10,804 bases of DNA from NCBI GenBank assembly GCA_034696485.1, contig JAQIWT010001436.1, positions 1 to 10,804 of the forward strand, read 5' to 3'. The position numbers and the translations under genes were made by a program. The stretch comes from Isohypsibius dastychi (lineage: Eukaryota > Tardigrada > Eutardigrada > Parachela > Isohypsibiidae). Of the stretch, positions 7,000-10,804 are shown piece after piece; within the stretch, counting starts at the first letter, position 1, and each line of letters begins with the position of its first letter. The notes beneath the pieces are model-generated. The model did not search any database, was not told where the DNA came from, and saw nothing but the letters and a program-made list of their open reading frames with translations.

Positions 7000-7152
7000 C
7001 AGAAGGTGGATCGGGCAGTCAAGCGATTTTGTGGCCCATTACGGAGAGAAATCGAATTGAGTTCAAACTTCCTGGTTCGACAAATAATTTGCTCCATGAT
7101 TTGCAAACCCTATAATGAAGATGATAATATTGACAAGAAACTACTCTTGAAT
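7000..7152 (-). pseudogene. F-box paralog C, small relic
   Basis: Bases 7121-7152 match F-box A intron 2 almost perfectly (GATGATAATATTGA and onward). The adjacent minus-strand sequence after an ATTATAG acceptor reads VCKSWSKLF, the equivalent of VCKGWRHII in A. Compared with A it is a base short a few codons later, which breaks the frame. Similarity stops inside intron 2 at about 7152 and fades near 7000. Exons 1 and 2 are absent, so this is a truncated copy lying between the ZP copy 2 promoter and F-box B. Confidence 0.6.
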
Positions 7153-7386
7153 TCGACAATTCTAAACGTCCGCTGCTTTGTCAAAACAAAATAATGGATT
7201 TGCAATTCATTTGTGTGAGAATACAGAATCAAATCCGGGTACAGAAGCCAGTTTAGAAAAAACTAAATTGCTCAAAGAAATAAGTAACTCCAAACCGATT
7301 TGTTACACTTTTTTGTAAACATTCTTTTCGCTTTTTCAACTTCTGACAAATCAAAGCAAATGATATTGATCTATTCTGCAGGACGA
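7153..7386. other. Spacer downstream of F-box B
   Basis: AT-rich DNA between the F-box C relic and the F-box B stop codon. I find no domain, RNA gene or clear AATAAA on the minus strand. Confidence 0.5.
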
Positions 7387-8533
7387 TCAATGCTTCAGAA
7401 AATACAGCCACTTTTTGAGGACACGAGTCGTATGTTTGGAAACATGTCCTCCGTTAGCGATTGTCATCAGAGCCTCAATCCAGTCATACCCATCCACACG
7501 AGCACTGGAACAATATTGGAATGAAAATCAGAAGAGACCATCCCACCCATGCTTACCATTCAATACTTAAGAAACGCTGGGCCACACGGTATACACGTTG
7601 CCTATTTGGTTCACGTTGCCCATTTGGTCCCGCAGCGGTTGTGCGGTGTCGTTGACATTCGCGCAATACACCCGCCTGTGCCTTCGTCAGTGGTCCGTGC
7701 TCAGCGAGAAACAGCTTGATTATCTGCTCAGGTATTTTATCCAAACTATCCAACCATAGTTCCTCAAAATACAGCATAGACTCTCCAAGAACGGCACTCC
7801 AGCGGGTGGCTTGAATATAAGAACGAATGATCCGGGTTTTTTTGGTGTCTGCCATTAAGACGCACTCGTTCAATAATCCATAATCAACAATGAAACCAGA
7901 TAAGACGATGTCAACTTTGGAGCCATCTACACCAGCAATCCCGAGCTGTACTCAGATATTATGGAGTCCACGCACCGTGATCTCCCGTTCCAATCGAGAT
8001 CTGTAGTCCATGCACTCAGAGTCCAATATGAGAAGATGTGATTCCAACCGCAAAACCTTCAAGTCTGGGTTGACCAAGTGGCGAAGTTTCGCAAACCAGT
8101 CTCGAGGGCTTGGAATCAAGTATCCGAGCACAGCTCGGCGAACGTTCAAGGGCAATTCCATTTGAAGGTGAGTTCGAAATTTTCTGGCTCCTCTTATAAT
8201 AAACATCCATGCAAACGCTACAACAGCGAGGGATGATAATATGAGAAGAAACTACGCAGGCAAATTACCGCTCAATTTTCTTGCAATTAATGGAATCAAG
8301 GTTCTCAAAAATAATTTCAATTACTTCTCCCGGGAGATCGCTGATGTTCCTGGAACAGGAAAAGGATCACAATTCAAGAACCTACTCGCCGTTCTGATCA
8401 GCGAGCAGCTAGAAACGAAAATCTCTATCGAAGCATGGTGCATAAATGCAGCTACTTACAATGGGTTCTACAATGGTGGAGATTCTCGGATGATCCCCGT
8501 GACAGAATCACGTCCACATGGCACCTCATCCAT
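7387..8533 (-). pseudogene. F-box protein gene B, full length but disabled
   Basis: Four exons: 8460-8533, 8269-8349, 7557-8217 and 7387-7504, with introns of 110, 51 and 52 bases. Exon 2 encodes NISDLPGEVIEIIFENLDSI, most of an F-box. Exon 3 repeats the RHLVNPDLKVLRLE and VDGSKVDIVLSG stretch of copy A, then continues past the point where A is cut (YFEELWLDSLDKIPEQI, later RFLSIE). Exon 4 joins in phase (ARVDGYDWIEALM to KKWLYFLKH, then TGA). Three lesions were found by comparison with A: an in-frame TAG near the end of exon 1, a net 5-base loss near the start of exon 3 that shifts frame inside the F-box, and TGA replacing an arginine codon (CGG in A) after GLHNI. The intact ancestor would be about 310 residues. 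The splice signals are still good, so transcription remains possible. Confidence 0.75.
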
Positions 8534-8715
8534 AACGACTCCTTCCATTCAATTTGATTTCAGCAAATAACGAGACTGATTTTTCCTCTCCACGCAGCTG
8601 TTCGGGCCGTGAACCATTCGTATAAACCTGCCTTACTCCAGAACGTGGACCTGAAGCCAAAAGTACGATCAAAGGAGTCGCGATCCCTCCAAAGTTTCTG
8701 CATCAAAAACTTAAC
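8534..8715 (-). promoter_or_regulatory. Shared upstream region of F-box B
   Basis: Aligns with 6010-6082 and about 6311-6425 upstream of F-box A, so it belongs to the same duplicated unit. No TATA box or other motif stands out. Its role as a promoter is inferred only from its position. Confidence 0.4.
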
Positions 8716-9161
8716 CAAACGCTCCTCCGGGATTTGTGTAATGCCAATGTGAATTGTATTCGCTACCCAAAACTGTTCCGCAGTTCATCCGATATCTGGT
8801 GGAGGAATTTTCATTTCTGCTTTAAAAGTACAGTATACGTACGAACGCAGTTTATGCAAAACAAAACGAAGAATCCGAGGCAAAATTGAAAAGCTGGTAT
8901 TCTTCCGAACTGAAAACAAGAAACGGATTAACAAATATTTCAAAACAGTCAACGTGGAACAGAGTCATTATGCGATAGACAGAAATATCTCCGGTCAAAA
9001 CCACTATCGGTCAGTGGCGTATACGTCTGGAAAAAGAGGGGGTAAACCTCACTGCGACAGAAGCTTTCTTTCCATTCCATCGTTTGATGAGTTTGAAGAG
9101 CCAGCAAACCAACAACAGTTTCACTTCGACCGACAATGAATTCGGTGAAGGCCAGCGTAAG
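8716..9161. other. Stretch without a supported gene
   Basis: A plus-strand frame without stops runs from about 8754 to 9139 (ending HFDRQ and TGA). Other frames are also open over parts of the stretch, and a GTAAGT donor-like site occurs at 9154. No domain is recognisable and the length is within what chance allows here, so I do not call a gene. Confidence 0.4.
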
Positions 9162-9237
9162 TTACTAAATCCGAAAGTCCACAGAGTCTGCTCGGCTCTT
9201 CACAATTCATGCATGCAATTCTTGGAATCCACCCGCG

Positions 9238-9239
9238 TA
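9238..9239. other. Left TA target-site duplication
   Basis: TA directly flanks the left inverted repeat. It matches TA at 10522-10523 on the right, as expected for Tc1/mariner integration at TA. Confidence 0.85.
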
Positions 9240-9270
9240 CAGGGGGTCGGGCGGCTAACTTCCTTAGACT
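9240..9270 (+). repeat. Left terminal inverted repeat
   Basis: 31 bases starting CAGGGGGTCGGGCGG. They match the reverse complement of 10491-10521 except at position 9 (C here, A in the other end). Confidence 0.93.
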
Positions 9271-9385
9271 GTTCAGCACCCTTTTTAAAATCCCCCATTG
9301 TAGCCACACAGTCGAAATATAGCTCATTTGAAAGCCCAGTCATTTCTACGCAGGAATCGATTTTTGTTGTTAAATTAACTTTGCC

Positions 9386-10454
9386 ATGCCTGGCCCTACA
9401 ACCCCCAGAAAAGTCTGCGATTTTGGCTGTGAGAGCTCAGAATCTGTCCTATCCTAGAATCGTCGATGCGTTGAAAAATCAGGGAGTTACGATTCATGCC
9501 AGTACAGTCTATGAAATGATGAAATCCGATGAGAAGGTGAAAGCAGGAATTCCGAAAGCGCCAAAAAGACTGGGGAGCCAATGTCTGCCAACAGCGAGGT
9601 CGCCACTGGTGATCAAGAAAGTGAAGACTGCCATGCGCCATGCCAATCCACCGAGCCAAAAACATTTGGCAAATCGTCTGAAGGTATTTGAACGTACAAC
9701 CCGCCGTATTATCCAAGAAGATCTGGACGGTAAGATGGCTCATAAGCACGAAGTCCATGCCTTGTCTGACAAACATGCTGCTCAACGACTGAAACGGGGT
9801 CCACGCATGGTGAAGTGGTTAACTCCAGAGAACCTTCCTTATATTATTACCAGCGATGAAGCTTGGATATATATGTCGAATGTTAACGGCCAGAGAAAGA
9901 TTTATTATCGATTTGGAAACGAACCTGTGCCTCAAAGTCACATGAAGATTTGAAAAAAAAACTAGGCCATTGAAGGTGATGTTCGTCGGGGGAATTTGCT
10001 CGCGCGGAGTCACCAAGCTCCGTTTTGTCGACCCTGGCGCGAAAATTAATTCCGACTACTATATCGAACATTTTTTGAAGCCTTTAGTTGAGGAGGATAT
10101 CCCGCGTCTTTACCCAGGAGAAGAAAACAAAGTAATTTTTCATCAGGATAGTGCTCCTGCGCATACCTCCAAGAAAACCGTGGAGTGGCTCCGGAACAGC
10201 GGAATAAAATTTATTCCGAAAGAAGATTGGATGGGGAATTCGCCAGATCTAGCTCCAATGGACTTCGGGATCAACGGGATTTTCAAACGAGCACTTTTCG
10301 ACAGAAAACCGACGAGCATGGAGGGGTTGAAGCGCGTCATGATCGACGAGTGGAACAAGATTGATTTAAATTTAACACTCTTAATTCTTGGAAAAAACGT
10401 GTCAAACTGATGATTAAGAATCGGGGTCTTCAAATTGAGCATCTTTTACGATGA
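9386..10454 (+). pseudogene. DD37D mariner transposase, three frameshifts
   Basis: The likely start is the ATG at 9386 (MPGPTTP). The frame then breaks at a run of five C near 9402 and continues in the frame that reads SAILAVRAQNLSYPRIVDAL, a helix-turn-helix DNA-binding region. That frame runs to 9953 and includes the first catalytic aspartate in ITSDEAW (9855-9857). A second break lies around the nine-A run at 9953-9961. The next frame carries the second aspartate in FHQDSAPAH (10147-10149) and the third in SPDLAPMDF (10261-10263), with 37 residues between them. A third break near 10380 moves the C-terminus to a frame ending RVKLMIKNRG, IEHLLR and a TGA at 10452-10454. All three metal-binding aspartates remain. 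The ancestral length is about 355 residues. The upstream part of the long frame (from 9084) lies outside the element and is not transposase. Confidence 0.9.
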
Positions 10455-10490
10455 TTGATGTGTCCTTCAATTATTAAAATTCATTTTTCG

Positions 10491-10521
10491 AGTCTAAGGA
10501 AGTTAGCCGCCCTACCCCCTG
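10491..10521 (-). repeat. Right terminal inverted repeat
   Basis: Reverse-complement partner of 9240-9270 with 30 of 31 bases matching. It lies 36 bases after the transposase stop. Confidence 0.93.
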
Positions 10522-10523
10522 TA
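10522..10523. other. Right TA target-site duplication
   Basis: TA immediately outside the right inverted repeat, pairing with 9238-9239. Confidence 0.85.
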
Positions 10524-10804
10524 GCATTGACGCAATCGATGTGACCGTGAACGGCAGCACTTTAAAACGGACAATTTTGGATGTTTTTCTTCTCACGGGT
10601 AATCCTAAGTTGGGCAAGCGTTTTGTACTTCCATGCAAAATAACGACATCGTGGCCGAAAAAGGAAGAAGACAAACTTGGACTATGTTATAGTATCGGTA
10701 GGATAAATAGTAATACAAGGGAGAAAACCAGCGTCAAACACCTCCAAGGCTACTCTTTATAACAAAACTTTCGTTCTGATTCGATGAGGAGAAAAGACAA
10801 AAAA

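Larger units (their letters stand above)
9240..10521 (+). mobile_element. Mariner-type DNA transposon, DD37D clade, 1282 bp
   Basis: Bounded by 31-base terminal inverted repeats that differ at one base, flanked by TA on both sides, and containing a single transposase gene in the usual orientation. The size is typical of the family (about 1.3 kb). Tc1/mariner elements move by cut and paste, with the transposase binding the inverted ends. The ends look young (30 of 31 matching) although the gene carries three frame breaks. This could mean it was moved by a transposase made by another copy, or that some breaks are sequence errors in homopolymers. The DD37D spacing places it near the maT group. 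Confidence 0.93.
9162..10762 (+). other. Open frame of unknown nature split by the transposon
   Basis: If the mariner element and one TA are removed, a plus-strand frame runs from about 9162 through the insertion site to a stop at 10760-10762. It covers roughly 26 codons on the left and 80 on the right. The right part reads SIDAIDVTVNGSTLKRTILD, then GNPKLGKRFVLPCKI. I do not recognise it. The length alone is not strong evidence of coding. Its IDVTVNGSTLK is related at the DNA level to the edge of the ZP copy 2 upstream block. Confidence 0.25.

Noticed and set aside
5284-8533. Toxin-antidote selfish element built from the F-box and ZP genes
   Set aside because: F-box genes occur in some animal selfish elements, but nothing here shows a toxin partner. 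B is disabled, A is truncated, and the linkage is explained by duplication.
8754-9139. Stop-free plus-strand frame of about 128 codons
   Set aside because: Frames this long are expected by chance once or twice in a window of this size, it has no domain, and other frames are open over the same bases.
9084-9385. N-terminal extension of the transposase frame
   Set aside because: It begins 156 bases outside the left inverted repeat and reads through the repeat itself. The ATG at 9386 followed by a one-base break fits mariner proteins better.

Overview
The window looks like a stretch of animal (metazoan) nuclear DNA, most likely from a small-genome ecdysozoan such as a nematode or arthropod; I cannot tell which. 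The evidence is short GT-AG introns (51 to 110 bases where phase and a second copy agree), multi-exon genes with a zona pellucida (ZP) domain and an F-box, a DD37D mariner transposon with a TA target duplication, TATA boxes just upstream of signal-peptide exons, and many simple repeats. Nothing bacterial is seen. All recognisable host genes lie on the minus strand.

Layout, left to right. Bases 1-1596 hold no gene I can support. They contain G-rich low-complexity DNA (99-261), a cluster of small hairpins (480-598), a 13-base direct repeat and two stronger inverted repeats. Bases 1597-3784 are a secreted ZP-domain gene (copy 1) with its downstream flank and promoter. Bases 4086-5294 and 6437-6952 are the two halves of a second, broken copy of that unit. 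Its ZP-N exon is missing, and in its place sits an F-box gene block (5295 to about 6430). Bases 7000-7152 are a small relic of a third F-box copy, and 7387-8533 is a full-length F-box paralog carrying three disabling lesions. Bases 9240-10521 are a complete but dead mariner-type element (DD37D) with near-perfect 31-base inverted ends. It is inserted in an open frame of unknown nature that resumes to its right.

The main result is architectural. The F-box model was rebuilt by comparing two paralogs whose splice sites and phases agree. It has a 23-24 codon first exon, an 81-base exon carrying most of the F-box, a long third exon, and (seen only in the right-hand copy) a 118-base last exon. The ZP model was rebuilt the same way: signal peptide exon, ZP-N exon, ZP-C exons, and a last exon with the final ZP cysteines. 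Copy 1 is the only ZP copy with all parts, but the phase between its first two exons does not match as read, so it may be damaged.

A 479-base tract of the two ZP copies (2229-2707 and 4816-5294) is identical, introns included, while the flanking homologous DNA has diverged. The right edge of that tract is exactly the junction with the F-box block. This points to recent gene conversion or duplication at a rearranged locus, or to an assembly artefact. The region reads as a rapidly rearranging cluster of ZP and F-box paralogs with transposon activity, not as an operon or a single functional system.
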